A stretch of 64,000 bases of DNA from Flavobacterium sp. (GCF_024710485.1 NZ_JANJUQ010000018.1:1-64000); one strand, 5' to 3'; counted from the first letter of the stretch, positions 38,814 to 49,315 are shown. Program-made: numbers and translations. Notes: generated by a model not told the origin, from the sequence alone.

Positions 38814-38854
38814 TCTCAGCTACTCAGTAACTCAGCTACTCAGCACCTTAGAAG
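38814..38854. repeat. Octamer array R8, right arm
   Basis: TCTCAGCT|ACTCAGTA|ACTCAGCT|ACTCAGCA|CCTTAG. Confidence 0.9.
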
Positions 38855-38864
38855 CTTAACCAAA

Positions 38865-39923
38865 ATGATCAACCTATTCAACGCCCACATCGAATCGCTA
38901 TCCATCCACCGAGTTGGAAACAAAAGCCGCAATGAGGCTATTTTTTTATCGGAGCAACCTTATGGTTTGAACGATGAAATCGTGCCACTTTTAAAAGAGT
39001 ATTTCTTTAAACCTTTTCGCGAAAAGGAAGAAAACTATTTTCAGTTTGCGCACGATGTTGATTTAGAATACAACGACATGTTCAACTTGGCTACGGAGCT
39101 TTTCCTGAATCCGAGTGACGCTCACGAAGTTTCTAAAAAAATCACCAAACACCTTTTTGAGCAGTCCAATCATCCGCATATTAAGAATGGTGAAGTTTAT
39201 GTGGCTTATTTGACCAATGTTTCTATCGACAACAATACGGTAGACGCGATTGGCGTTTTCAAAAGCGAAATCAAAACCGATTTCATGCAGTTTGAAGAAA
39301 AAGGCAGCACTTTGGAGATGATTTTGCAACAAGGCATCAACCTTAACAAATTAGACAAAGGTTGTTTGATTTTCAACCACAAAAAAGAAGAAGGCTACAA
39401 GATTTTAACCGTAGACAGTAACCGTTATGACGCGCGTTATTGGTTAGAGCATTTCCTTTCGGTAGATGCTTTTCAAGATGAAAACTTCTACACTAAAAAA
39501 TACTTGAAATTCTGCCAAGGCTTTGCCAAAGACGTAGTGCTTCCGGCCGAAGACAAAAAAGAAGAAGTGATGTTTATGAATCGTTCTGTAAACTTCTTCG
39601 CCAAAAACGATGAATTTGAAGAAAGTAAATTCCTGAATGAAGTATTGGACAATCCTGATTTGATTCCGGAGTTCAAAAATTATAAAGTAGACAAAGGTGA
39701 AAAATACAGTATTGAAGACATCACCAATTTCCCTATCGCCAACGCCGCCGTGACAGATGTTCGAAAATCGATTAAAAACGTGATTAACTTGGATACCAAT
39801 ATCCAAATCAAACTCGATTTTATCAACCCGGAAAGTGCCGAAAAATTTGTGGAAAAAGGTTGGGACGAAGAAAAACAAATGTACTACTACCTAGTTTACT
39901 TCAACAAAGAACAAAAGTCGTAA
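38865..39923 (+). CDS. Nucleoid-associated protein (NdpA/YejK family)
   Basis: NAHIESLSIHRVGNKSRNEAIFLSEQPYGLNDEIVPLLKEYFFKPF. Confidence 0.85.
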   Translation: MINLFNAHIESLSIHRVGNKSRNEAIFLSEQPYGLNDEIVPLLKEYFFKPFREKEENYFQFAHDVDLEYNDMFNLATELFLNPSDAHEVSKKITKHLFEQSNHPHIKNGEVYVAYLTNVSIDNNTVDAIGVFKSEIKTDFMQFEEKGSTLEMILQQGINLNKLDKGCLIFNHKKEEGYKILTVDSNRYDARYWLEHFLSVDAFQDENFYTKKYLKFCQGFAKDVVLPAEDKKEEVMFMNRSVNFFAKNDEFEESKFLNEVLDNPDLIPEFKNYKVDKGEKYSIEDITNFPIANAAVTDVRKSIKNVINLDTNIQIKLDFINPESAEKFVEKGWDEEKQMYYYLVYFNKEQKS

Positions 39924-39942
39924 CCGAAAATGTAAAATCACT

Positions 39943-39978
39943 ATCCCCAATTGTTAAAACTGTTGGGGATTTTTTTTT
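39943..39978 (+). terminator. Rho-independent terminator
   Basis: ATCCCCAA...TTGGGGAT + T-run. Confidence 0.85.
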
Positions 39979-40025
39979 ATTAACGCTGATTTATTTTATA
40001 TCTTTCCCTTTAGTTACCAAAAAAC

Positions 40026-41867
40026 ATGAAATTGAAGCCCTTTTTTTTCTTACTGCTATTGCTGTGCTGTTGTTTTGCATCGGCTCAGCAAAAAGAAATA
40101 CACAGCGGCAACGATTCCACCATAGTCTACAAGAAAATTGAAAATTATTCCAAAAAGAGTAAGTTCAATCGCTTTATCTTTAAATTACTATTCAAATCCA
40201 ACCGAAAAGCAACGGTAACCAATAGTGCGAAAAGAAGGCGCATTTTAATCAAAAAATCGTTCGACCGCAACGAAGGCAAAATCATTCGAAACATCAACAT
40301 CGAAACCTTAGATCCGTTTGGCTACTCGGCAGAAAACAACAAAGATCAACCCGAAAAAGGCTTTGAAAAATTCGGAAATAGTTTGCACATCAAATCGAAA
40401 AACTGGACCATTCGCAACTTATTGCTGTTTAAAAAAAATGATGCTTTAGATTCGCTTATTGTGAAAGAGTCCGAGCGTTTGATTCGTCGACAACGCTACA
40501 CCCGAAGCGTGGTAATCAAACCGGTGGAAATTCCGGGCAGTCGTGACTCGGTAGACATTTCGATTCGGGTTTTAGATACCTGGAGTTTGATTCCCAACGG
40601 TGCTTTGTCGACTTCGCAAGGTAATTTTGAACTCACCGAACGTAATTTTCTCGGATTAGGACACGAGTTCAGAAACGATTATACCCGCCGTTTCGATAAC
40701 GGAAGAGATGCATATTTGGGTAAATATTCCATTAACAACATCAAGAACACGTTTATCAACGCTTCGGTTACTTATGAAAATTCACTGAAAAATTACACTA
40801 CAAAAAATGCTCGAGTTGAGCGACAGTTTTTCTCGCCTTTAACCCGATTGGCCGGTGGAATTTCTTTCGAGAAAAGATTTCTCGTCGACTCATTGCCTAA
40901 CAATAACGGTGTTTTTAATAATCAAAACTTCAAATTTGACACTCAGGAATATTGGTTAGGTCATTCATTTAAAATATTCAAAGGAAAAAACGAAGATTTC
41001 AGAACGACAAATTTGGTAACCACTATTGGATTTAAAAATGTAAAATACCTTCAAACACCGGATTTAGTTTACGACCCGACAAGATTTTTTGCCGACGAGA
41101 AATTGTACTTAGCTACGATAGGCTTGAATACCCGAAAGTTTGCTGAAGATAAATACTTATTCAATTTCGGGATTATTGAAGATATTCCGTACGGGCAAGT
41201 GTACTCGATTACCGGTGGATTACAGCAAAAAAACAACCGTCAACGAAGCTATTTTGGTGGTCGCTTTGCTTATGGCGATTATTATTCTTTTGGTTATTTG
41301 AGTACCAATATTGAATGGGGCAGCTTTTTCAATAACGGCTGCAGCGAAGAAACCACTCTAAGAATAGAAGGCAATTACTTTACTAATTTATTGAATTTTG
41401 GAGAATGGAAACTGCGCCAATTCATTAAACCAAGCTTAGTTATTGGAAATCATCGCGCCCCGATTATCAAAGACCGATTGATTATTTCAGACGATAACGG
41501 GATTGTAGGTTTTAACAATCCGCTCATCAACGGAACCCGAAAATTATCGGTTGCCTTTCAAACCCAAACTTATGCTCCCGGCAATTGGCATGGCTTTCAC
41601 TTTAGTCCGTTTTACAATATGACGTTCGGTTTTTTGGGCAACGAAAACAATCAATTTTTGGATAGCCGATTGTATTCTAAATTCAGCGTCGGCGTACTCC
41701 TCAACAACGATTACTTGGTATTTAACAGTTTCCAGATTTCTTTTTCCTATTATCCATCTATTCCGTTTGAAGGCGACAACATCTTCAGAACCAACTCGTT
41801 TAAAAACAGTGATTTATCTTTACCTGATTTCCAAATCGGACAACCTGTTATAGTACCTTACAAATAA
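40026..41867 (+). CDS. BamA/Omp85-like outer-membrane protein with POTRA-type N-terminus
   Basis: Signal peptide; POTRA-like 'GKIIRNINIETLDPFGYS..IRNLLLFKKNDALDSLIVKESERLIRRQRYTRSVVI'; beta-rich remainder. Confidence 0.7.
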   Translation: MKLKPFFFLLLLLCCCFASAQQKEIHSGNDSTIVYKKIENYSKKSKFNRFIFKLLFKSNRKATVTNSAKRRRILIKKSFDRNEGKIIRNINIETLDPFGYSAENNKDQPEKGFEKFGNSLHIKSKNWTIRNLLLFKKNDALDSLIVKESERLIRRQRYTRSVVIKPVEIPGSRDSVDISIRVLDTWSLIPNGALSTSQGNFELTERNFLGLGHEFRNDYTRRFDNGRDAYLGKYSINNIKNTFINASVTYENSLKNYTTKNARVERQFFSPLTRLAGGISFEKRFLVDSLPNNNGVFNNQNFKFDTQEYWLGHSFKIFKGKNEDFRTTNLVTTIGFKNVKYLQTPDLVYDPTRFFADEKLYLATIGLNTRKFAEDKYLFNFGIIEDIPYGQVYSITGGLQQKNNRQRSYFGGRFAYGDYYSFGYLSTNIEWGSFFNNGCSEETTLRIEGNYFTNLLNFGEWKLRQFIKPSLVIGNHRAPIIKDRLIISDDNGIVGFNNPLINGTRKLSVAFQTQTYAPGNWHGFHFSPFYNMTFGFLGNENNQFLDSRLYSKFSVGVLLNNDYLVFNSFQISFSYYPSIPFEGDNIFRTNSFKNSDLSLPDFQIGQPVIVPYK

Positions 41868-42036
41868 AATTTTGTTTTTATTTTCTTGTAAGTTTATTAC
41901 CTATTAAAACGCCAACAATCTGCATTATATCGATTATTTTTTGCTTTTAAACGTCAAACCCATAAATTTAGTGAACTTAAAGTTTCGTAATTCCCCGAAA
42001 TTGTAAGCAAAGAGCGCAACCGTTAACCTCAATGTT

Positions 42037-42303
42037 ATGGAAACCGACGACCTAACCCTGAATCCGGTGAAGAAAAATTACCGCTGTTTTTTTCTTGGAC
42101 ATCGTTATATGGAAACCAAGAAAATCAATCAGCATTTCAGCGAATATGAGTGTAGTATTTGTAAAAGTCAAGCCACTAATGACAGTCGCGGTAACAAAAT
42201 CACTTTAACGTCAAAACTCAAAGACATCAATGAAACCTTGTTTTACTTGAATCTCAAAAAAGAATTTTTGAATCGGTTTTACTTTCAAAAAAAAGAACAG
42301 TAA
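42037..42303 (+). CDS. Small hypothetical protein, Cys-containing 'FLGHRY..YECSICK'
   Basis: 88 aa ORF in a gene-free gap, same strand as neighbours. Confidence 0.5.
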   Translation: METDDLTLNPVKKNYRCFFLGHRYMETKKINQHFSEYECSICKSQATNDSRGNKITLTSKLKDINETLFYLNLKKEFLNRFYFQKKEQ

Positions 42304-42351
42304 CAAAATGTTATTTCAATCGTCATACTTTTTAAACCAAAAAACTGACCA

Positions 42352-43248
42352 TTGAAATCGACTATCTTATCCATTAAAAATTTACACAAACGTTACGGCA
42401 AAATCCATGCAGTAAATAACGTTTCCCTTGAAATTCAAAAAGGCAATGTTTACGGTATACTCGGCCCAAACGGCAGCGGAAAATCAACTACTTTAGGCAT
42501 TATTTTAAATGTAGTAAATAAAACTTCGGGCGAATACCATTGGTTCGACGGCACTATGGAAACGCACGATGCCTTGAAAAAAGTAGGCGCAATTATCGAG
42601 CGTCCGAATTTCTACCCTTACATGACGGCCAAAGAAAACTTGGAATTGGTGTGCAAAATCAAAGGCATCAACTATGCAAAAGTCCATGAAAAATTAGAGA
42701 TTGTTGGCCTAACCGAGCGCCAAGACAGCAAGTTCAAAACCTTCTCATTGGGTATGAAACAACGATTGGCAATCGCTTCGGCGCTATTGAATGACCCCGA
42801 AATTTTAATCCTTGACGAACCTACTAACGGTTTGGATCCGCAGGGTATTCATCAAATTCGTGACATTATCAAGCTCATTGCTTCACAAGGCACGACTATC
42901 TTGTTGGCTTCGCATCTTTTAGACGAAGTGGAAAAAGTTTGCAGCCATGTGCTGGTTTTGCGTTACGGAGAAATACTGTACAACGGAACTGTAGACGGTA
43001 TGATTGCACACGAAGGTTTTTTCGAACTGCAAGCCGAAGACAATGCTAAACTTGTAGAAGCGTTGCAACGCCATCCTCATATTGACAAAACCTCAGAAGT
43101 TGACGGAAAAGTAACGGCGTACTTCAATCAGAAAGTGAATCCGGGTGAACTCAATCAATACTTGTTCAACCAAGGGATTTGCTTGCATCATTTACTATTG
43201 AAAAAACAAAGCTTAGAGGAACAATTTTTAACTTTAACCAACAAATAA
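42352..43248 (+). CDS. ABC transporter ATP-binding protein
   Basis: Walker A GPNGSGKST, signature FSLGMKQRLAIASALL, Walker B ILILDEPT. Confidence 0.96.
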   Translation: MKSTILSIKNLHKRYGKIHAVNNVSLEIQKGNVYGILGPNGSGKSTTLGIILNVVNKTSGEYHWFDGTMETHDALKKVGAIIERPNFYPYMTAKENLELVCKIKGINYAKVHEKLEIVGLTERQDSKFKTFSLGMKQRLAIASALLNDPEILILDEPTNGLDPQGIHQIRDIIKLIASQGTTILLASHLLDEVEKVCSHVLVLRYGEILYNGTVDGMIAHEGFFELQAEDNAKLVEALQRHPHIDKTSEVDGKVTAYFNQKVNPGELNQYLFNQGICLHHLLLKKQSLEEQFLTLTNK

Positions 43249-43259
43249 CCGCCAAAATC

Positions 43260-44096
43260 ATGAAACGACTTATCGCCATTGAATTGCAAAAGATTTGGAA
43301 AAACCGCGCCAGTAAAGTCCTGACCATTGGTTATTTTGTGATCCTTTCCTTTATTGCTTTAATCGCATCGATTAAATTCAACATAGGTACCTTTAAAATT
43401 CATTTTGCCGAAATGGGCATTTTTAACTTTCCGTTCATTTGGCATTTCAACACTTGGATGGCTTCGCTTTTAAAATTCTTCTTGGCGGTAGTTATTGTTT
43501 CCATGATGGCTAATGAGTACAGTTACGGCACATTAAAGCAGAATCTCATCGACGGGATGAGTAAAAAAGAGTTCATACTCTCCAAATTCCTGACCGTGTT
43601 GCTGTTTGCGTTAACTTCCACAATTTTCATTTTGGTACTGTCGCTTATTTTAGGCTTTTCTTTTTCATCGTATACCGAATTAAGCATTGTATTTTCCGAT
43701 TTAGAATACTTACTGGCTTACTTTGTAAAACTCTTAGGATTCTTCTCGTTTTGCTTGTTTTTGGGTGTGTTGATAAAACGATCTGCCTTTGCCATCGGAT
43801 TTTTATTTATTTGGTTTTTGGTAGAAAAGATATCCTATGGTTTTGCCAAGTTTGAAATTTTCGACCGAAATCCTATGGTAGACAAAGTATATGCTTTTAT
43901 GCCTTTGGAATCGATGAGCAATCTGTTGATAGAACCTTTCTCCAGATTGAGTGTAATTAAAAACATCCAAACCGCTGTGGGCGAAAACAATGTTAAAGAT
44001 TTTGATGTCCATTTTTCTTCTATAATAATTGTTTTAGCTTGGACTGCCATTTTCATTTTTTCATCTTACAAAATCATTGAAAAACGAGACTTGTAA
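43260..44096 (+). CDS. ABC transporter permease (ABC-2 type)
   Basis: MKRLIAIELQKIWKNRASKVLTIGYF; six TM segments. Confidence 0.88.
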   Translation: MKRLIAIELQKIWKNRASKVLTIGYFVILSFIALIASIKFNIGTFKIHFAEMGIFNFPFIWHFNTWMASLLKFFLAVVIVSMMANEYSYGTLKQNLIDGMSKKEFILSKFLTVLLFALTSTIFILVLSLILGFSFSSYTELSIVFSDLEYLLAYFVKLLGFFSFCLFLGVLIKRSAFAIGFLFIWFLVEKISYGFAKFEIFDRNPMVDKVYAFMPLESMSNLLIEPFSRLSVIKNIQTAVGENNVKDFDVHFSSIIIVLAWTAIFIFSSYKIIEKRDL

Positions 44097-44162
44097 TTCA
44101 ATCATCAATCATCACAGACAACAAGTTTACTACAAGATAGACTTAAGTCTAAATCAATTCTT

Positions 44163-44208
44163 AAAGAAAACATAAATAGACTCGTTCCTTTTATGTTTTC
44201 TTTTTTAT
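44163..44208 (+). terminator. AT-rich terminator after ABC operon
   Basis: AAAGAAAACATAAA...TTTATGTTTTCTTT perfect 14-bp stem. Confidence 0.75.
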
Positions 44209-44224
44209 TTTCTAATTTTAGCGA

Positions 44225-47200
44225 ATGAAAAAGAAGTTATTTTTTTTGTTCTTAATCGCTATTTTTTCGACGAATTCTTTCGCCCAATTTAGTAAAACAC
44301 ATTACATACCACCATTATCCGGTTCCGGCTCAGTAATTTCGGAAGACCAATATTTGTATATTTCAACGCCTAATGTTAATCCGATTAATTTCAGGATTAT
44401 AGCATTGGGCGGTAATAGTATCACGGGTACAGTATCCAGAAATAGTCCTTTTGTTCATTATGTTGGTTTTGGTAACAATACCCAATTGCATGTAGATTCC
44501 GGTTTGTCCAACACTACTTTTTCTAACAAAGGTTACATCGTAGAAGCCGACGATTTAATTTATGTTTCGGCCAGAGTAACCGCCGGCGACGGAAATCAAG
44601 CCGGACAATTGGTTTCGAAAGGGAAAGCTTCTTTGGGAAATCATTTCAGGATAGGTGCTTTGACCAATTTACAAGTGGGTAATTATTTTAACATTCACTC
44701 TACTTTTATTTCGGTCTTAGCTACCGAAAACAATACTACAGTTAACTTTAGTGACTTTGGAACCGGAATAGAACCGGTAAACAGTAATTCAGGTGATGCG
44801 CCCTTCAGTATAGTGTTGAACAGTGGAGAAAGTTATGTTATGACTGTTCAAGGTCCTCATAATCCAAATCGGGCTGGACTTATTGGTGCATTAGTAACTT
44901 CAGATAAACCAATTGCGCTCAACTGTGGTTCCTTTGGAGGAAGTAATTCACAAGGAAACCTCGATTTAGGCTTTGACCAAATTGTGCCTTTGGAGCGAAT
45001 CAGCAACACCGAATATATTTTTATTAAAGGCACCGGAATTGATCTTATTGAAACTGTATTGTTGGTTGCAGACACTGACAATACTGAAGTCTTTTTATCC
45101 GGAGCTACAACTCCAAACTTCACGCTCAATGCAGGAGATTACGTGCTGCTGGATGGCTCTAATTTTAATACTTCAGGGAATTTGTATTTGAGAACCAGCC
45201 AAAAAGTATTTGCCTATCAAAGCATTGGAGGGAATAGCCCTGCCAACCAAGAACTCTTCTTTGTTCCGCCTTTGAGTTGTCAAACACCTCGTATTATTGA
45301 CAATATTCCGGCAATTGACTTTGTAGGAACCCGACAATTTACGGGAAGAGTTACTCTAGTAACAAAAGTTGGAGCCACCCTAAACTTTTTAATTGACGGC
45401 ACACCTTATACACTTAACGGATTAGGGGCGATTGCGAATGTTGTGGGACCTACACCCGTACAAGGAAATGCTAATTATGAAACGTATGTCCTCACCGGAT
45501 TAACCGGAAATGTTTCGGTTTTTTCGACACAAGAATTGTATTTAGCCGCTTATGGAACTAGTGGTGCAGCCACTTTTGGGGGTTACTACTCCGGATTTAC
45601 TTTTGAACCGGAAATATCCTTCACCCAATTAGATGCCAACCAGGAAAGTTGTATTCCCAATACAGTGCTTTCGGTTAATACCTTGAGTCCGTTTGACACC
45701 TTTCAATGGTATTTTAATGGCAATCCTATTGCGGGCGCTACCAACAGCAGTTACACGCCTTCCACTTTGGGCGCTGGCTATTACTACGTTTCCGCCACCA
45801 TTTCGAGTTGTACTTTACCCATCAACTCCAATGAAATACCGGTAAGTTCTTGTCCTATTGATGATGAAAACGATGGCATCAACAACAACGTAGATGCTGA
45901 TAATGATAATGATGGTATTACTAATTGTGCCGAATCTTTCGGCGATTTAGGAGTTAATTTAACGAACACGACTTTAGGCTCCGTTTTTGTGGGTAACTAC
46001 ATCAATCCATTTGTAGGAAGTCTTAATTTCGCAGGGACAACAACGCCTTCGTCTACACCAATTGTTGGTGACAATTTAGGCAATTTTGTTACAGAGGCTG
46101 CCACCGGAAAAAACAATAGTGTCAGTTATAACATCATTTTTAACAATCCAATAAGCTTAGCTGTTGAATATGCTACTACAGCGGCAGCTAACGATTATTT
46201 TTCAGCTGCTACTGAATTTAGAATTAATTGCCCTATCAGCAAAACACTAACTATACTTAATCCGGATAATCAGATTTTGATTGACACCAACTATGACGGG
46301 ATATTTGAAAGTGGTGTTACCGAGTACTCTTCTTTTGAAATCCGATTCCGTTTGAATAGCACCACTGCCTTACAACCGGGTACAGGAACATTTTCTGTTA
46401 GAGGAAATCTAATCAACTCCATTACAATAACGAATATCAATTTGGTGGATAGCAATAGTAGCAAAGCAGCCTTACGCTTGATTGCCACTTGTGTCCCTAA
46501 AGATTCTGACAATGATGGTGTACCGGATCAATACGATTTTGACAGTGATAATGATACCATTCCGGATGTTGTTGAATCGCAAGGCCAAAACGTTGTGGCA
46601 CTTTCCGGCATTGATGCTAATCTTGATGGCATTGATGATATTTTTGGTACCGGAATCCTACCGGATGATAAGGACAATGATGGCATTCCTAACTATTTAG
46701 ACCTGGATAGTGACAACGACGGAATTTTTGATATCATAGAATCCGGAAGTCCGGGTAACGGGAATAATACGAATGGAATTACCTTAAGTCCGATTGGCAG
46801 TAACGGTATTGCGAACAACCTTGAAACCTTTGCGGATAGCGGTGTAATTAATTATACCATTGCGGATACCGATGGCGATGGCATACTGAATTATTTGGAA
46901 TTAGACAGTGACGATGATGGTTGCTTTGACGTTATTGAGGCCGGATTTGCAGACGAAAACAACGATGGTATTCTTGGTGATGCTCCTGTAATCATGGCAG
47001 GAGAAGGTTTAGTTTTAAGCCCAAGCGGTTACGGAGTTCCAAACGGAAACTACATCATTTCAGCTCCGATTTCTATTTCCGTACAACCCCAAGACGTTGC
47101 TGTTTGTGAATTAAGATCGGCCGAATTTACACTGACTTCGGTTACAGTTGACAGCTATTTGTGGCAACTTTCAACCGATAATGGTTTGACTTGGACAAAC

Positions 47201-49312
47201 TTAACCAACAATGCAACCTATTCCGGAACGACAACAGCTACATTAATCGTTGCTAATGTCTCGCCGACTATGGCAGGTTACCAATATCGTGTCTTTTTAA
47301 ATAAAAATGGGAACAGCTGTGGTTTGTATTCTGAAGCAGCTATCTTAACCACTTATGCTTTACCTGTAGTAACCACTCCGATTTCTTTAAGACAATGTGA
47401 TGACGACACCGATGGTATTTCAACATTCAACTTAACACAAAAAAACGATGTGATTTCGGCTAACTATCTGAATGAAACTTTTACTTATTACACTTCATTG
47501 AATGCTGCTGAAAATCAGATTGCCACAGCACAAATCGCCAATCCTATTGTCTACACTTCAGGCAACAGTAATGTCTATGCCAGAGTTGAAAACAACAATG
47601 GCTGTTACCGTGTAGCACGAATTGATTTGGTAGTTTCAGTGACGCAAATTCCGGCCAACTTTGTTATTCCAAATCAATACTTATGTGATGATTATTTGGA
47701 TGCGGCTAATGACGATTACGACGGAATCTCGGGACCATTCAATTTTACGGCCATTCAAAACAGCTTGTTGGCTATTTTACCTAACAATGTCAGTATCAAG
47801 TTCTACAAAACCGAAGCCGATTTCTTAGCCGAAACGGATGTGGCCGGAAACTCGTTAGCTATAGCCGACATTACCAATTACCGAAATGTAGGCTTCCCAA
47901 ATGCACAAACCATTTGGGTTCGTGTTGACAGCACTTTAGACAATTCGTGTTTTGGTTTTAAAACCTTCAATATAATAGTAGAGCCTACTCCAATTGCATA
48001 TCCGATAAATACTACAGGTATTATCAGAGCATGTGATGACGACCATGACGGCATATTCGGGTTTGACACTTCAAATCTAGCCGCTTCTGCAATAAACGGT
48101 CAAACCGGAGTAAGTGTAACCTACTATCGAGCAGACGGCACTCAGATTGTTCCTTTTACCAACCCATATTTTGTAAACGGCTCAGAAACTGTAACCATCA
48201 GAGTAAGTAATAGTACTACCCAAACCGGTGGTCAACCTTGTTATGATGAAGTACAAGTACAATTCATAGTGGATGATTTACCGCAAGTCTTTCCGATTAA
48301 CCCGGCTTTGGTAACCGTTTGTGATGACGAAATTATTGCCATCAATCAAAACGGACTTTACAATTTTGACACTTCCGGGATTTTAGCACAAATTTTAGGA
48401 ACGCAAACCGGCATGAATGTGTATTATTACGATGAAAACAATGTGTTGATTCCGAGTAGTATTCCGAACCAACTTCCAAATCCATTTCTAACCGGTACTC
48501 AGAATGTGACTGTCGTGATTGAAAATCCTATCAATACTTCTTGTACTGCGCAAACCGTAATTCCTTTTGTAGTTAATCCGGCACCAAAAATTGATCAGGA
48601 AGAAACCGTTGTCATTTGTTTACCGTCTACCCAAGCTTTGCTGGATGCCGGAATTGTTGACAATACACCAACGTCAGCCTACACTTACCAATGGTATGAA
48701 AATAATATCATTATGCCCGGACAAATCAATTATACGCTCACGGTTACTTCACCGGGAGTTTATAGTGTTGCCGTGAAAAACAGTTTCGGTTGTATCAAAA
48801 ACAGAGTCATTACTGTAATCGGTTCAGAAATCGCGAATATACAAGATATTAACGTTCAGGATTTACAAGACATTAATTCCATAGCTGTTTCGGTTAACGG
48901 TTCCGGAGATTACGAATATGCTTTGGATGACGAAAGTGGTCCGTATCGTGATACCGGTTTCTTTACCAATGTACAAATTGGTTTCCACACTTTATATGTC
49001 AGAGATAAAAATGGTTGTGGCAGTATAGGTCCGATTGTAGTTCCCGTTTTAGGGATTCCGAAATACTTCACGCCTAACGGTGACGGATTCCACGATTACT
49101 GGAATGTGAAAGGTGTTAGTGCTTTGTACAACTACCGTTCTACCATTTATATTTTTGACCGCTATGGCAAATTGCTGAAACAACTCAACACTACCGAAAT
49201 CGGTTGGGACGGAACCTATAACGGACGTCAGATGCCGGCCGATGATTATTGGTATTCCATCGAATTTGAAGACGGCCGCAGCGCCAAAGGACATTTTACT
49301 TTAAAACGATAA
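44225..49312 (+). CDS. Giant T9SS type B cargo protein/adhesin (IgGFc-binding-like N-term, thrombospondin type 3 repeats, Ig-like region)
   Basis: 1695 aa; DxDxDG repeats (DENDGINNNVDADNDNDGITNC, DSDNDGVPDQYDFDSDNDTIPD); C-term GIPKYFTPNGDGFHDYWNVKG...IYIFDRYGKLLKQL...GWDGTYNGRQMPADDYWYSIEFEDGRSAKGHFTLKR. Confidence 0.92.
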   Translation: MKKKLFFLFLIAIFSTNSFAQFSKTHYIPPLSGSGSVISEDQYLYISTPNVNPINFRIIALGGNSITGTVSRNSPFVHYVGFGNNTQLHVDSGLSNTTFSNKGYIVEADDLIYVSARVTAGDGNQAGQLVSKGKASLGNHFRIGALTNLQVGNYFNIHSTFISVLATENNTTVNFSDFGTGIEPVNSNSGDAPFSIVLNSGESYVMTVQGPHNPNRAGLIGALVTSDKPIALNCGSFGGSNSQGNLDLGFDQIVPLERISNTEYIFIKGTGIDLIETVLLVADTDNTEVFLSGATTPNFTLNAGDYVLLDGSNFNTSGNLYLRTSQKVFAYQSIGGNSPANQELFFVPPLSCQTPRIIDNIPAIDFVGTRQFTGRVTLVTKVGATLNFLIDGTPYTLNGLGAIANVVGPTPVQGNANYETYVLTGLTGNVSVFSTQELYLAAYGTSGAATFGGYYSGFTFEPEISFTQLDANQESCIPNTVLSVNTLSPFDTFQWYFNGNPIAGATNSSYTPSTLGAGYYYVSATISSCTLPINSNEIPVSSCPIDDENDGINNNVDADNDNDGITNCAESFGDLGVNLTNTTLGSVFVGNYINPFVGSLNFAGTTTPSSTPIVGDNLGNFVTEAATGKNNSVSYNIIFNNPISLAVEYATTAAANDYFSAATEFRINCPISKTLTILNPDNQILIDTNYDGIFESGVTEYSSFEIRFRLNSTTALQPGTGTFSVRGNLINSITITNINLVDSNSSKAALRLIATCVPKDSDNDGVPDQYDFDSDNDTIPDVVESQGQNVVALSGIDANLDGIDDIFGTGILPDDKDNDGIPNYLDLDSDNDGIFDIIESGSPGNGNNTNGITLSPIGSNGIANNLETFADSGVINYTIADTDGDGILNYLELDSDDDGCFDVIEAGFADENNDGILGDAPVIMAGEGLVLSPSGYGVPNGNYIISAPISISVQPQDVAVCELRSAEFTLTSVTVDSYLWQLSTDNGLTWTNLTNNATYSGTTTATLIVANVSPTMAGYQYRVFLNKNGNSCGLYSEAAILTTYALPVVTTPISLRQCDDDTDGISTFNLTQKNDVISANYLNETFTYYTSLNAAENQIATAQIANPIVYTSGNSNVYARVENNNGCYRVARIDLVVSVTQIPANFVIPNQYLCDDYLDAANDDYDGISGPFNFTAIQNSLLAILPNNVSIKFYKTEADFLAETDVAGNSLAIADITNYRNVGFPNAQTIWVRVDSTLDNSCFGFKTFNIIVEPTPIAYPINTTGIIRACDDDHDGIFGFDTSNLAASAINGQTGVSVTYYRADGTQIVPFTNPYFVNGSETVTIRVSNSTTQTGGQPCYDEVQVQFIVDDLPQVFPINPALVTVCDDEIIAINQNGLYNFDTSGILAQILGTQTGMNVYYYDENNVLIPSSIPNQLPNPFLTGTQNVTVVIENPINTSCTAQTVIPFVVNPAPKIDQEETVVICLPSTQALLDAGIVDNTPTSAYTYQWYENNIIMPGQINYTLTVTSPGVYSVAVKNSFGCIKNRVITVIGSEIANIQDINVQDLQDINSIAVSVNGSGDYEYALDDESGPYRDTGFFTNVQIGFHTLYVRDKNGCGSIGPIVVPVLGIPKYFTPNGDGFHDYWNVKGVSALYNYRSTIYIFDRYGKLLKQLNTTEIGWDGTYNGRQMPADDYWYSIEFEDGRSAKGHFTLKR

Positions 49313-49315
49313 AAC

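Noticed and set aside
39444-39878. 144-aa minus-strand ORF inside the NdpA-like gene
   Set aside because: Phe/Val-rich shadow ORF; no independent evidence.
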